In this document: piece after piece, positions 35,881 through 45,716 of the stretch
Numbering within the stretch: the first letter of the stretch is position 1
Layout of the letters: each line of letters begins with the position of its first letter
NCBI RefSeq assembly: GCF_020164585.1
Contig: NZ_JAIQZF010000005.1
Span: 248,001 to 312,000, forward strand
Direction: 5' to 3'
DNA from: Psychroflexus curvus
Lineage (GTDB): Bacteria; Bacteroidota; Bacteroidia; Flavobacteriales; Flavobacteriaceae
DNA: 64,000 nt
Notes under the pieces: generated by a model
The model's input: the letters and a program-made list of their open reading frames with translations, nothing else
Told to the model about the DNA's origin: nothing
The model's database searches: none
Position numbers and translations under genes: made by a program

Positions 35881-36507
35881 TCACAACTCATTATCATACG
35901 ATTTGCGAATCAACTCAGCTTTAGAATTGATTTCCAAAGCCTTATAAATATTCTTAATATGACTCCTCACTGTATCCAGAGAAATAAATAAATCGGAGGC
36001 AATCATTTTATAACTCTTACCTATCACAATACCCTTAACGATTTCAAGTTGTCTTTCGGTAAGCTGACTTTTGGGTTTGGGTTTGTAGTAATCTGAAATT
36101 TTTCTGGCGATGGCTGGCGACATATAGGAGCCTCCCTGAGCAACCACTTCAACCGCCTCCTTGATTTTGGGCAACGAACTTCGTTTGGAGATATATGAAC
36201 AGGCCCCGGCACTTAGAGCTTTAAAAATGACATCGGTTTCTTCAAAGGTGGTAAGTATAATCACTTCCAGTTCTGGTAAAAGCGTTTTTATTTTTGGCAA
36301 GGCCTCGATTCCGCTCTGTCCAGGCAATTGAATATCAAGCAACAAAATAAAAGGGGAACTGGATTTGTCTATCCATTCGATGAACTTCTCCACACTCCCA
36401 AAAGTATGCAAAAGCTTAATGCTTGTTTGCATAGTGAAAAATGACACCAACCCGTCTAAAACGACCGGGTCATCTTCTACTATTGCGATGTTAATCTGTG
36501 CTGGCAA
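35881..36507 (-). CDS. LuxR/NarL-type response regulator
   Basis: The 208 residues comprise a receiver domain (about 5-120; acidic pocket AIVEDDP, phospho-acceptor Asp in ILLLDIQLPGQSG, Thr in VIILTTF, Lys in SYISKRSS). A GerE/LuxR HTH follows (about 142-205; LTERQLEIVKGIVIGKSYKMI, then LDTVRSHIKNIYKAL). It should be phosphorylated by the sensor encoded 63 bp upstream and bind DNA as a dimer. A palindrome lies in that gap and a near-identical one lies upstream of the sensor gene. Confidence 0.94.
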   Translation of the reverse strand: MPAQINIAIVEDDPVVLDGLVSFFTMQTSIKLLHTFGSVEKFIEWIDKSSSPFILLLDIQLPGQSGIEALPKIKTLLPELEVIILTTFEETDVIFKALSAGACSYISKRSSLPKIKEAVEVVAQGGSYMSPAIARKISDYYKPKPKSQLTERQLEIVKGIVIGKSYKMIASDLFISLDTVRSHIKNIYKALEINSKAELIRKSYDNEL

Positions 36508-36546
36508 TTTTTTAGGGATAAGTACTTATAATTATTGATACCTTCC

Positions 36547-36564
36547 AACCACATCTTGATGTGA
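36547..36564. promoter_or_regulatory. Palindromic operator candidate in front of the response-regulator gene
   Basis: AACCACATCTTGATGTGA contains the perfect palindrome CACATC-TT-GATGTG, 40 bp upstream of the regulator start. It matches a site at 39605-39622 at 15 of 18 positions, differing only in the three central bases. Confidence 0.55.
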
Positions 36565-36570
36565 ATTATA

Positions 36571-39500
36571 TTAAATACTATGCGGCAAGTAAACTTTTAC
36601 CCCAAAGCCGTTTTCAAAATCTAAAGTGAGTTGGCCATTAATGTTCTCACATCTTAATTTCATATTGGCCAGACCCATTCCTGATCCACTTTCAAAAGTT
36701 TCAACACGGCCGTTGTCTTTTATGTGAAGTATACACTGCTCGTCTTTATTGGAAATCTTTACGTTTACTTTATCAGCATTAGAATGTTTAAGGATATTAG
36801 TGATGGCTTCTTTGAATATTAAAAAAAGATTGCGCTTGCAGTTAAAGTTGATTTTTCTATTAGGGTTTATCACATCAGCATCAATACTATAAGCGATTTG
36901 AGCAGGAAGAAGCATTTCTTCTGCCAGCTCCTGCATGCGTTCCAATAAATCGGCAAAGGTATCTCGTCTGCTATCTATGCTCCAGACTAGATCTCGCATG
37001 TGAGAGATCGTATCTCTACTCATAGTTGTAATTTTATGCAACCTGTTTTTATCAATTTTATGATTGGTTTGCATCTCCAGCATTTCGGTTTGCATCGCCA
37101 ATCCTGTCAGCATAGAACCCACATCATCATGTAAATCGCTCGAAATCTTTGTCCGCAAGCGTTCCATTGCTAAAGCCTGATTCAATCTGTACTGAAAAAA
37201 CAGATAAATGACACCAAAAACAAACAAAACAAGCAGACTTATAAACCACCAGCGCTTGTAAAATATCTGTTCCACATAGATTGGAATACTCAGCCCTGCC
37301 CTGCTCTCATTTCCGTTAGCATCCATTCCTTTCACTTTGAAATTATAAGTGCCGGCGGGTAATTTATTATACCTGATACTGTTAGCACTGCCTTGGTAAA
37401 ACCAGTCCTGATCAAAACCTTCTAGCTTGGTATAAAAAGAATATTGACTTTTCCCAAAGTAAACGGGAATAGACCAGTCTATCATAAAATGCTGGTCATA
37501 GGGACTTAAAACAATAGCTTCTTCTTTTAATTTACTGATTCGTCGTGTGCTTTTATTTCTTTGGTTATACACTTCAAATCCTGTAAAATTTAAAGCAGGT
37601 AAAGTATATTCCTGGAAGAGCTCTTCAAATTTAAATTTATTGATTCCGTTTAGACCGCCAAGATAAAAGTTTCCGTTTATATCTTTATAGGCAGACGTAT
37701 AATTAAACTCATTATGTGTTAACCCGTCTTCCACAAAATAATTGTAATGCATTTTGGTTTTTAAATTGAAAGTACTCAACCCGTTATATGTAGCCACAAC
37801 GATTTTATTGGCATCAGCAGGTAAGATAGACACAACATTATTATCAGACAAACCTTTTTTCTTATCTATAACTTCAATCGTATGCTTTTCGAGATCTAAA
37901 ACATTAACGCCCCCTCCAAAAGTGCCTATTAGAAGATTATTTTTATATTCCAGCAATGATAAAACCGAATTTTTACTCAAAGACGGATTCGTGTTAACCG
38001 TGAATTCTTCTTCTATAGTTCCATTGAGATTAACTTTTAAAAGACCCTGACTCTGAGTGGCAATCCATATGATTTCAGGATTGATTTCACTTTGTATATA
38101 GGTTATGAGCTCGTAATCTTTTAAGGGTTGACTATCAAAAATGAGTGAAAATGCTTTAGTATCAGCATCTATCTGAATTAATTTTGAAAGCTTAAAACCA
38201 GTTAAAAGTGAACCGTCTTTTAGTCTTAAAATTGGGTTGGGTTTTGTTTCATTCAAATAAAAGCTAAATTCGTCATAGGTGTTTAAACTCTGTGAGTTAA
38301 AATCGATTTCGATTAAAGAATTATTGACTGTGAATGCTTTATTCTTTACTGTATCTGATACAAAAAACCGTGCATATTTCAGCTTTTGATAAGAATTCTG
38401 CAATAGGATAGGCGATGCGTTACCAGCAGTATTTATTTTATAAAGCTGGTTTTCAGATTCACACATGACGGCCACATAACCATCCTTCAACGGAAAAATA
38501 CTTCTAAAGGTTTTACCCCATTTCCTATCTTTATTTTCAAGAATCCTTTCGAAATTTTGAGGTTTAAGTTTTACTTTTAGCAACCCGTTATCTGTCCCAA
38601 CCCATAAAAGATTTGAGTCATCCAAAAAAATGGTATTAATACTGCTGAAATTCATTTTTTTCGAAACATCGTAGCTGTAATCTATAATCTTACGGTTTGC
38701 ATCGAGGTAAAACAGTTCTTTTTTTCCTGCAAACCAAATGCCCCCATATGCATCTAAAAAACTTCCTTATGCTTTAAAAGGGTATGGCTAAATTCTAAAT
38801 CTTTATAAACATCAACGCCGCCTTTACTTTCAGAAAAATAATAATGACTGTTTTTAGAATCGAAAAAAGACTCTGCGAAATGAATCTTATAACCATACCA
38901 GTCGTAAGTCTCTAAAATTTTGTTCTGTAATATTTCGCCGTTTTGATTCAGAAACATGATCCCATGGTTGACAGTAGACCAGCAAATAAGATTGGTAGCT
39001 GTAATATCTATAGAGGTAAAGCCCGTACTTTTTCGCTCAAGAGACTTGATTAATCTGAATGAGTTACCATCGAATTTTATAAGAAACTGACGCTTTATTT
39101 TATACGAATCAAATTCATCAGTCACAACCCACAAATTATCAGTTTTATCCAGTGCAATCTCCAGGACTTCTCCTGCGAGTATTTTCTCTGGATCCTTGAT
39201 TATGTTAAGTTTTTCGGTGTCGAGATTTAAGGCGAATAACTTGTGATTAGCAATAAACCACAATGTATTTGAAGTCTCTTGATATATGAATTTAGAGATC
39301 TGCTCAAAAGGAATAAAATGCGGGTTACCCTTACTACTGTCGAAGATTATAAATTGGTTACCGTCGTATTTGGCAATACCCTGAGTCGTACCAAACCACA
39401 TAAATCCCTCTCTATCCTGGATAACAGCATCTACATGTCTAAAATTCAAGCCTTCTTGAGTAGTAAGCTTCTCTACCTGAATTGAATTTTGCGCGAGGAG

Positions 39501-39602
39501 TAGTGAAGCCATTGAAATGATGACCCACAACACACAACCGATTAAAACCCTGACTTTCAATTTAATAGGCGGATATAAATCAAAGATACTCATTTCTAGC
39601 AT
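36571..39602 (-). pseudogene. Propeller-type sensor histidine kinase, single-base frameshift (two open segments)
   Basis: Two adjoining frames, 39602-38754 and 38655-36571, are one gene. The first has a signal segment and propeller repeats (REGFMWFGTTQGIAKYDG). The second continues with more (LLWVGTDNGLL), a Y_Y_Y domain (about YSFYTKLEGFD), a membrane helix (FISLLVLFVFGVIYLFF), a HisKA_3 helix with His in SSDLHDDVGSMLTGL and an HATPase_c domain (GSGMGLANMKLR). The 98 bp between them translate in the second frame as a normal propeller unit (FLDAYGGIWFAG). The break is a run of six T (38761-38756, minus strand) where seven would restore about 1,010 residues. With the neighbouring regulator it forms a two-component system. 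Mutation, phase variation and sequencing error are all possible. Confidence 0.88.
38756..38761 (-). other. Homopolymer frameshift site in the sensor kinase gene
   Basis: A6 on the + strand (T6 on the coding strand). One extra base joins KEVF to LDAYGG in frame. Confidence 0.8.
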
Positions 39603-39604
39603 AT

Positions 39605-39622
39605 AACCACATCAATATGTGA
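39605..39622. promoter_or_regulatory. Palindromic operator candidate in the divergent promoter region
   Basis: AACCACATCAATATGTGA lies 3 bp from the sensor start (leftward) and 68 bp before the secreted-protein gene (rightward). It repeats the site at 36547-36564. Position suggests autoregulation and control of the rightward cluster. Confidence 0.55.
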
Positions 39623-39689
39623 TTGACAGACAAGTCTTTCTTAAATACTTTTCAACTGTTAAATTAACATAAATTTAAAAAAATTAGTT

Positions 39690-40418
39690 ATGAAAAAATT
39701 AGTTATGATTATCCTGATGTTGCCGTTGATGGCTATGTCTCAAGATGCAGATACGCAGTTATTGACCTTAACAGAATTTACCATCAAACAAGGACATGCT
39801 GCTCAGTTTCTGGGAGGTGTTAAACAATGGAAAGCCTGTTACAAGGAAAATGATGGTACCGATTCCTGGAACTTCTGGTCGAGAGTGCAGGGCGAAAGAA
39901 ATGTATTTGGGGTATCGGGTTTCATGCCCAACTGGGCTGAAATGGATAAAGAAGATGAAGCAGGAGAAGCCTGCAGAATCGTAGCCATGAACTTTATTAT
40001 GCCACATGTCGAAAAAGCGGTCTACAACATTACTAAAACCATACCCAAATGGAGTAAAAAGAACACGAGTACAGACTTTGAGCTGGTTTGGGTGACCTAT
40101 TTTAAAGTAAAGGATGGAGCTTTGTTTAACGAGGTTGTTAAAGAGGTCTCTGGAACTCTGGCTGCTGAAGAAGGCGAACCAAGAGGTTATTGGTATAGCT
40201 TTATGGGTGGAGGACAAGAGGCTCCCGATTATATGGTCTCTGAAACATTTCCTAGTTATGCTGCTTTGGATGAAGACGATAAAAAAGACAGTCCGTTTGC
40301 AGTTTATAAAAAAGTACACGGTGATAAAAAAGCCAAAGAAATGACCGACAAATGGAAGAAGGCTGTCGATACAGGCTGGTCTTACCTGTGGAAACTCAAC
40401 AAAGATTTATCTAATTAA
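39690..40418 (+). CDS. Secreted protein with two dimeric alpha/beta-barrel-like repeats
   Basis: The 242-residue protein has a signal peptide (about 1-18, MAMSQ). The mature part seems to be an internal duplication. Compare LTEFTIKQGHAAQFLGGVKQW (about 26-46) with VTYFKVKDGALFNEVVKEVSG (about 135-155), each followed by aromatic strands (FWSRVQGERNVFGVSGF, WYSFMGGGQEAPDYMVS). This is the pattern of two ferredoxin-like ABM units. No catalytic residues are recognised. It is the first gene of the rightward cluster, facing the sensor gene across an operator candidate, and is followed by a relative 12 bp downstream. Confidence 0.75.
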   Translation: MKKLVMIILMLPLMAMSQDADTQLLTLTEFTIKQGHAAQFLGGVKQWKACYKENDGTDSWNFWSRVQGERNVFGVSGFMPNWAEMDKEDEAGEACRIVAMNFIMPHVEKAVYNITKTIPKWSKKNTSTDFELVWVTYFKVKDGALFNEVVKEVSGTLAAEEGEPRGYWYSFMGGGQEAPDYMVSETFPSYAALDEDDKKDSPFAVYKKVHGDKKAKEMTDKWKKAVDTGWSYLWKLNKDLSN

Positions 40419-40430
40419 AAACTAAATATC

Positions 40431-41189
40431 ATGAAAACAATCAGCAAAATTTTAAAAGTACTGGTCCTGATTCTTATGGGTACAACGTTTTGTACTGGAC
40501 AAATTCAGCCGTACAGAATCCACGTCGATCACGTCTATCCTTCCAGTTCTGAAGATTACGAAAAAATATCCAAAAATTTGGCAGACTTAGCCAAAGAGAA
40601 TAAAGAAGAAAAAGGATGGCATGTCTTATGGACTAATGACAACCGAGTTATTTCCATGACCCCCGTTAACGGCTGGGAAGATTTGGGAGAGGAATTCTTA
40701 CCAAATACACGTGCAAAACTTGGCGATGAAAAATTCGCGAAGCTATTTGAAGAATTTGACGAGCATTATGACACCCACAGTGATAATATTATCATGTTGA
40801 GTGAAAAATATTCTTATATGCCTGGTGGCATTAATATATCCCCTGAAGGTCAGAACTATAGGAAAAACATGGTCTTATACCACAAGGCCCGTGACCGTCA
40901 AAAAATCATCGAAATAGCTGGAAAATTCAAGGAGCTTTACACGAAAAAAGGCTCGGCCTCCCACTATCGTTTTTATATGAGTGGATTTGGAAATCCTGAA
41001 GCCTATGTACTGGTCTCCAGCTCAGCAGAAAGCCCTTTGGAACATGCCAAACGAACCGAAGAAAATCAGAAACTCTTGGGAGAGGATGCTGGTAAACTCT
41101 GGAAAGAACTTTCACAATATGTGACTAAAATGGAGCATATGGAAGGACGTATGATGCCAGAGTTATCCTATGTTCCCACTAAATCTTAA
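40431..41189 (+). CDS. Secreted protein related to the upstream barrel protein
   Basis: The 252 residues start with a signal peptide (about 5-23, ending TFCTGQ). The mature part shows two similar halves, with IHVDHVYPSSSEDYEKISKN and VLYHKARDRQKIIEIAGKF as corresponding beta-alpha units, and SHYRFYMSGFGNPEAYVLVS aligning loosely with the previous protein. It is probably a periplasmic or extracellular paralogue with the same fold. Function unknown. It is 12 bp from the preceding gene, so the pair is co-transcribed. Confidence 0.75.
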   Translation: MKTISKILKVLVLILMGTTFCTGQIQPYRIHVDHVYPSSSEDYEKISKNLADLAKENKEEKGWHVLWTNDNRVISMTPVNGWEDLGEEFLPNTRAKLGDEKFAKLFEEFDEHYDTHSDNIIMLSEKYSYMPGGINISPEGQNYRKNMVLYHKARDRQKIIEIAGKFKELYTKKGSASHYRFYMSGFGNPEAYVLVSSSAESPLEHAKRTEENQKLLGEDAGKLWKELSQYVTKMEHMEGRMMPELSYVPTKS

Positions 41190-41333
41190 CCAAAGACTCC
41201 CCAGCACATTCTGTAAAAGGCTGGTAATTTATTGGCATAAACAAGACTGTTGTTTACAATAGCCCTTGTCATAGTTGGCAGGGCTAGACTTCCTACATAA
41301 TCAATTCTGAAAACGATTAAATAAATCAATATT

Positions 41334-42194
41334 ATGAAAAAACTAATTTTAGCAGGACTTACACTAGGCCTTTTTATAGCCTGTCAAAACCAGGAACGCT
41401 ACACTCAGGAATCTGCGCAAATTGACACGTACAAAAAAGTCATCACCGACTATGAAAACCAAGACTGGGAAAGTTTTGCCATGCATTATGCGGATACCGC
41501 AAAGATCGCAAACAATGTTACCGAAGATAAGGCTAAATCTCTAACTGAGGTTATCGAATCCAACAAAGAAGATGCCTCACTTTTTACGTCATGGGATTTT
41601 GTAGATGAAGAAGATGAGTATGAAATGATCGTCACCGATGAGGGAGAAACCTGGGTCAACTACTGGGGGCTTTGGCAAGGCACACTCAAAGCCGATGGGA
41701 ATACCTATGAAATTCCAGCACATATGACCGCGCAGTTTGTAGATGGAAAGATTGTAAAAGAATTCGGCTACTGGGACGTCTCCCCACTTCTTTTTAACCC
41801 TAATAATGTTGTCATCGTTGACCAGTTATATAAGGCCTTTTCAGCAGGTGAAATCCCTAAAGTCCTGGAATTGATGGATGAAAACATCGTTTGGAATGAA
41901 GCTGAAAGCAATGCCTATGCCGATGGCAATCCGTACATCGGTCCGGAGGCGGTATTGAATGGTGTTTTTGCCAGAGTGGGTGCAGAATACAAGTCTTTCA
42001 ACTTACAGGACATCGAGTTACATAATATGAGGGGTAATCAGGTTCTGGCTACCCTGCGTTATGATGCCAAGCATAACAACGGTAATAATTTCAACGCTCA
42101 GGTCGCCCATTTATGGACTTTAAACGATGGAAAAATCACGGCTTTTCAGCAGTATGTAGATACAAAAAAATTATATGACGCTACAGGAAAATAG
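41334..42194 (+). CDS. Lipoprotein with two NTF2/SnoaL-like domains
   Basis: The lipobox GLFIAC (Cys 17) marks a lipoprotein of 286 residues. Two NTF2-like cone folds are suggested: residues about 30-150 (YKKVITDYENQDWESFAMHY and VNYWGLWQG) and about 158-280 (VDQLYKAFSAGEIPKVLELM, then NEAESNAYADGNPYIGPEAV). The second half resembles SnoaL-like polyketide cyclase or limonene-epoxide hydrolase relatives, but the usual Asp/His pair is not clear. Ligand unknown. Confidence 0.78.
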   Translation: MKKLILAGLTLGLFIACQNQERYTQESAQIDTYKKVITDYENQDWESFAMHYADTAKIANNVTEDKAKSLTEVIESNKEDASLFTSWDFVDEEDEYEMIVTDEGETWVNYWGLWQGTLKADGNTYEIPAHMTAQFVDGKIVKEFGYWDVSPLLFNPNNVVIVDQLYKAFSAGEIPKVLELMDENIVWNEAESNAYADGNPYIGPEAVLNGVFARVGAEYKSFNLQDIELHNMRGNQVLATLRYDAKHNNGNNFNAQVAHLWTLNDGKITAFQQYVDTKKLYDATGK

Positions 42195-42334
42195 AAATCG
42201 GCATTTCCCCTCTATTTACAGTATTAGATTGAAGCAAAGGGAATTGGGGATGAAATTCAGATCCGTTCAGGCAACTTTAAATAATTAGTCAAAGTAAAAT
42301 CAAATAGAAAATTGACTCCTTAAATTCAAAAACA

Positions 42335-43276
42335 ATGAAAACAATTAAAACGACAATGCTATTGGTAATGATGCTGATTGCTGGTATCACCTATTCGCAA
42401 AAAAAGAACGGAACGATTTACATCGATCATCCGGCCATTACAACAGTGGAAGCTATGACGCAGGCTTTTGTAAGAGGCGACACCCAGAAAGTGGCTGGTT
42501 ATTTAGCCGATGATTTTATGGCTTACAATGGTGTAAGCATCAACCCAAACGAAAAAGGGCAAAACAAAGAAACCTTTTCAAATGCTGCCAAAGGATGGAA
42601 TGATGCGCTTGATTATTTTTCAATAAGCCGTACCCCAGGAGCCTATCCTGACGCATTGGAATACAAAGACGATAACCAGAAAGATGTCATATGGGTACAA
42701 ACCTGGGAAGACTTGAAAGGAGTTCACAAAAAAACAGGAGTTAAAATAAACCAGCCTATGCACCGATTGTTTGTAGTCAATAAAGACAATAAAATACAAA
42801 CCATTATTACCTACAACAACGCCAATATTGGCTCAGAAATTCGTCAAAGTTACAGCGACAGGAAGAACGGCATCATCTACAACCACCATGAAAACATCAA
42901 CAGCGTTCGCAAATTGATGTACGCTTTAGAAAACAAAGATTTAGATAAGGCCTATTCTTTTTATGATGAAAATGCCAGGTTTATGGATTCAAGTTCTTCA
43001 ACCTATGAAAGTATTTCTTTAACAGAGCAAAAGGAGATAGACAAGAGGATATTCGACACTTATGATATTACAAGTGTAGATATGGTAGGATATCCAGACT
43101 ATCTGCACTATGAAATGGGAGACGCCCGTGTTGTGCAATCTTGGTGGAATATCAATCTTACTCGCAAATCAGACAAAAAGGCCATTGTCCTACCCATTCA
43201 TTATTTAATGGATTTTAATGAGGAGGGAAAAATAATTTCTGAAACAGCTTATTATGACTCAAAACTTTTGGATTAA
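42335..43276 (+). CDS. Secreted protein with two NTF2-like domains
   Basis: A signal peptide (about 1-21, ending TYSQ) precedes two NTF2-like units of about 140 residues each: VEAMTQAFVRGDTQKVAGYL (about 37-56) and VRKLMYALENKDLDKAYSFY (about 190-209). Both include the same late strand pattern ending in a Tyr-rich tail. It is probably a distant paralogue of the preceding lipoprotein. The third and fourth cluster genes therefore repeat the paralogue-pair arrangement of the first and second. Function unknown. Confidence 0.75.
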   Translation: MKTIKTTMLLVMMLIAGITYSQKKNGTIYIDHPAITTVEAMTQAFVRGDTQKVAGYLADDFMAYNGVSINPNEKGQNKETFSNAAKGWNDALDYFSISRTPGAYPDALEYKDDNQKDVIWVQTWEDLKGVHKKTGVKINQPMHRLFVVNKDNKIQTIITYNNANIGSEIRQSYSDRKNGIIYNHHENINSVRKLMYALENKDLDKAYSFYDENARFMDSSSSTYESISLTEQKEIDKRIFDTYDITSVDMVGYPDYLHYEMGDARVVQSWWNINLTRKSDKKAIVLPIHYLMDFNEEGKIISETAYYDSKLLD

Positions 43277-43334
43277 AGTTTAATGTCACTGTTCATGATG
43301 CCCCAGCAACTAATTTTTTTCAAGTCTCTAAAAA

Positions 43335-44162
43335 ATGAAAAACGTATTAATAGCAAGAACGAGCAAAGGTACTGGTCTTGAAACTGCTCTTGCTTTTGGG
43401 AAATCTGATTATAAAGTGTTTGCTGCCATGAGAAACACCTCGATGGCTGAGGATATTAAACAAAGGATAGCTGCCGAATCTTTGGATATTATTGTATCTG
43501 AAATGGATGTCGATTCTGATGCCTCCGTCAAAAAAGGCGAGAATTCCTTAGTCAGTAAGTATGGAAATATAGACGTTTTAGTCAATAATGCCGGTATAGA
43601 ACGTCATGGTTCTGATGAAGAACTCAGCCTGGAAGATTTTAAATCCGTTATGGAGACTAATTATTTTGGAGTGTTGAGAAGCGTCCTTCCCGAAATGAGG
43701 AAGAGTCAGGAGAGGTGCAATATAAATGAATCCTCAGTTTCCGGTCATATTTCAAGCAGTCCTCTGGGGGCTTATGCGGCTAGTAAATTTGCACTTGAAG
43801 CCTTGAGTGAAGCTTTGGCTGGCGAAGTAAAACCCTTCAACATTCGTGTTGCCATCGCAAAGCCAGGAATTATAAATACACAAATGGCAGGTGGCATTAG
43901 TATAGATAAGGAGTCTCTTTATCCACATTCAAAGCGTCTCGCCGGACTGTTCTCAGCATCACTTAAAACACCACCAACATTGGTCGCGGACAAAATTTTG
44001 GAAGTGGCGGAAAGTGGGACCTGGAAATTAAGACATCCTGTTGGTCCCGATGTCGAGCCATTTATTCAATGGCGCAAATCCATGACCGACGAACAGTGGA
44101 TAGATTGGAGCGCTTACAGCGATGAAGACTGGTATAAGTCTGTAGAACTAAATTTTGGATGA
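43335..44162 (+). CDS. Short-chain dehydrogenase/reductase with altered cofactor motif
   Basis: This SDR of 275 residues keeps NNAG (VLVNNAGIERHG), the active-site Ser in NESSVSGHISSS and YAASK. The N-terminal dinucleotide motif reads IARTSKGTGLE where TGxxxGxG is expected, so the first glycine is Arg. Either cofactor binding is changed or the enzyme is failing. The C-terminal half is longer than in classical SDRs and resembles 'SDR family oxidoreductases' acting on small carbonyls. It is part of the rightward cluster with ADH and RidA. Confidence 0.85.
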   Translation: MKNVLIARTSKGTGLETALAFGKSDYKVFAAMRNTSMAEDIKQRIAAESLDIIVSEMDVDSDASVKKGENSLVSKYGNIDVLVNNAGIERHGSDEELSLEDFKSVMETNYFGVLRSVLPEMRKSQERCNINESSVSGHISSSPLGAYAASKFALEALSEALAGEVKPFNIRVAIAKPGIINTQMAGGISIDKESLYPHSKRLAGLFSASLKTPPTLVADKILEVAESGTWKLRHPVGPDVEPFIQWRKSMTDEQWIDWSAYSDEDWYKSVELNFG

Positions 44163-44258
44163 AATGCCAGATGAAGTTTTTAAAATCTTTTCAATAATGA
44201 CAAACCCATCGACCCATCACCAAAAAGTAGTTAACAAACAGATTGAATTCCACACATT

Positions 44259-45263
44259 ATGAAAGTATCAGCATTAGCCGCCAGCGGTCCACATCAAAAA
44301 TTAGAATCCTTCTCCTACGACATGGGTGAACTTGGAACAGAACATGTCGATGTGAAAGTGCTCAACTGTGGTATTTGTCATTCGGATCTCAGCATGATCA
44401 ACAACGATTGGGGGATGACCGCCTACCCCATTGTCCCGGGTCATGAGATCATTGGCGAAGTCATAGTTGCAGGCAGTGCGGTTAAGAACATCAAAGTTGG
44501 AGATAAAGTTGGCATTGGCTGGTTCTCGGGGTCTTGTATGTCGTGCCATGAATGTATGGACGGCTCTCATCATCTCTGCTCCAAGGTCGAAATGACCATT
44601 GGTGGACGCCATGGTGGCTTCGCCGATTATGTGCGAAGTCATTGGTCCTGGGCAGTTCCGTTACCAGAAGGAATTAACGTAGCAAAAGCAGGACCGCTGC
44701 TTTGTGGTGGTATTACTGTCTTTAATCCCATCCTCATTGCAGGTGTAAAAGCTACCGACAAAGTAGGCGTCTTAGGAATTGGTGGATTAGGTCATATGGC
44801 ACTAAAATTCTTAAACAAATGGGGATGTGAGGTTGTTGCCTTTAGTTCTAACCCAGGTAAAAGAGAATCCATTTTGGCAATGGGAGCTACCAAAGTAGTG
44901 GATTCCACGAATCCTGAGGAATTGGCAAAAATCGCTGGCACCTTGAATTTTATCCTGAATACCACCAACGTAAGCCTGGATTGGAATTCCTATTTGATGG
45001 CGCTCGCTCCAAAAGGAAAATTTCACAACGTCGGTGCGGTCCTGGAACCTATGGCTATCCCTGCATTTACTCTGCTTATGGGAGAAAAATCAGTCGCGGG
45101 GAGCCCGCTTGGTAGCCCAACACTGACCCGAACAATGCTTGAGTTCTGCGTTCGTCACGACATCTACCCTATTACTGAAGAATTTCCTATGTCAAAGGCC
45201 AATGAAGCTTTAGAGCATTTGAAATCAGGTAAGGCGCGTTTTCGAATCGTATTAAAAAACTAA
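44259..45263 (+). CDS. Zinc-dependent NAD(P) alcohol dehydrogenase
   Basis: The 334-residue medium-chain dehydrogenase has the catalytic zinc ligands in NCGICHSDLS and GHEIIGEV, the structural zinc loop CMSCHECMDGSHHLC and the Rossmann motif GVLGIGGLGHMALKFL. It resembles the YahK/cinnamyl-alcohol type of broad-range aldehyde reductases, usually NADPH-dependent. It lies between an SDR and RidA, suggesting detoxification or conversion of carbonyl compounds. Substrate unknown. Confidence 0.93.
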   Translation: MKVSALAASGPHQKLESFSYDMGELGTEHVDVKVLNCGICHSDLSMINNDWGMTAYPIVPGHEIIGEVIVAGSAVKNIKVGDKVGIGWFSGSCMSCHECMDGSHHLCSKVEMTIGGRHGGFADYVRSHWSWAVPLPEGINVAKAGPLLCGGITVFNPILIAGVKATDKVGVLGIGGLGHMALKFLNKWGCEVVAFSSNPGKRESILAMGATKVVDSTNPEELAKIAGTLNFILNTTNVSLDWNSYLMALAPKGKFHNVGAVLEPMAIPAFTLLMGEKSVAGSPLGSPTLTRTMLEFCVRHDIYPITEEFPMSKANEALEHLKSGKARFRIVLKN

Positions 45264-45290
45264 AAACTGATTAACAGCTAATAATAAACA

Positions 45291-45701
45291 ATGGAAAACT
45301 CTAAAATTAACTCAAAGAAACCAGAGTACTTCTTACTTCGACCAGAGGTTGAAAAAGCTTACGGCTATTCACATGCCGTAAAAATAGATAGGGATATCAA
45401 AATATCGGGAGCTGTTAGCATGGACGATGAAGGTAATCCCACGGCAGTTGGAGATTTCTTGCAGCAGCTGAAAAACTGCTATACCGATTTAGGTAAAATC
45501 TTAAACCATTACGGCTGTAGCTTTGACGATGTCGTCAAGGAAAATGTATTCACCACCGATATGCCTTTGTTTCTTGAACATGCTGAATACCGCACTCAAA
45601 TTTACAGAAATCATTTCCCCACAGGTTCCTGGCTGGGCGTTAAAGAATTGGCTTTGCCAGGATTGCTGATTGAAATTGAGTTGGAGGTTTATAAAATATA
45701 A
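45291..45701 (+). CDS. RidA/YjgF family protein
   Basis: The 136-residue protein has the YjgF/RidA pattern: VKIDRDIKISGAVSMDDEGN, then DFLQQLKNCYTDLGKILNHYGCSFDDVVKENVFTTDM cut by the helix-strand core, and IEIELEVYKI at the end. RidA proteins deaminate reactive enamines or imines. The usual catalytic Arg (in the R-x-A-V-G-V region) is replaced here around GSWLGVKELALPG, so the activity may be non-standard. It follows the alcohol dehydrogenase by 27 bp. Confidence 0.88.
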   Translation: MENSKINSKKPEYFLLRPEVEKAYGYSHAVKIDRDIKISGAVSMDDEGNPTAVGDFLQQLKNCYTDLGKILNHYGCSFDDVVKENVFTTDMPLFLEHAEYRTQIYRNHFPTGSWLGVKELALPGLLIEIELEVYKI

Positions 45702-45716
45702 TATCAATAGGCTTAA

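Noticed and set aside
35706-35924. 72-codon rightward frame next to the response regulator
   Set aside because: Its end is antisense to the regulator and its composition is atypical for a protein.
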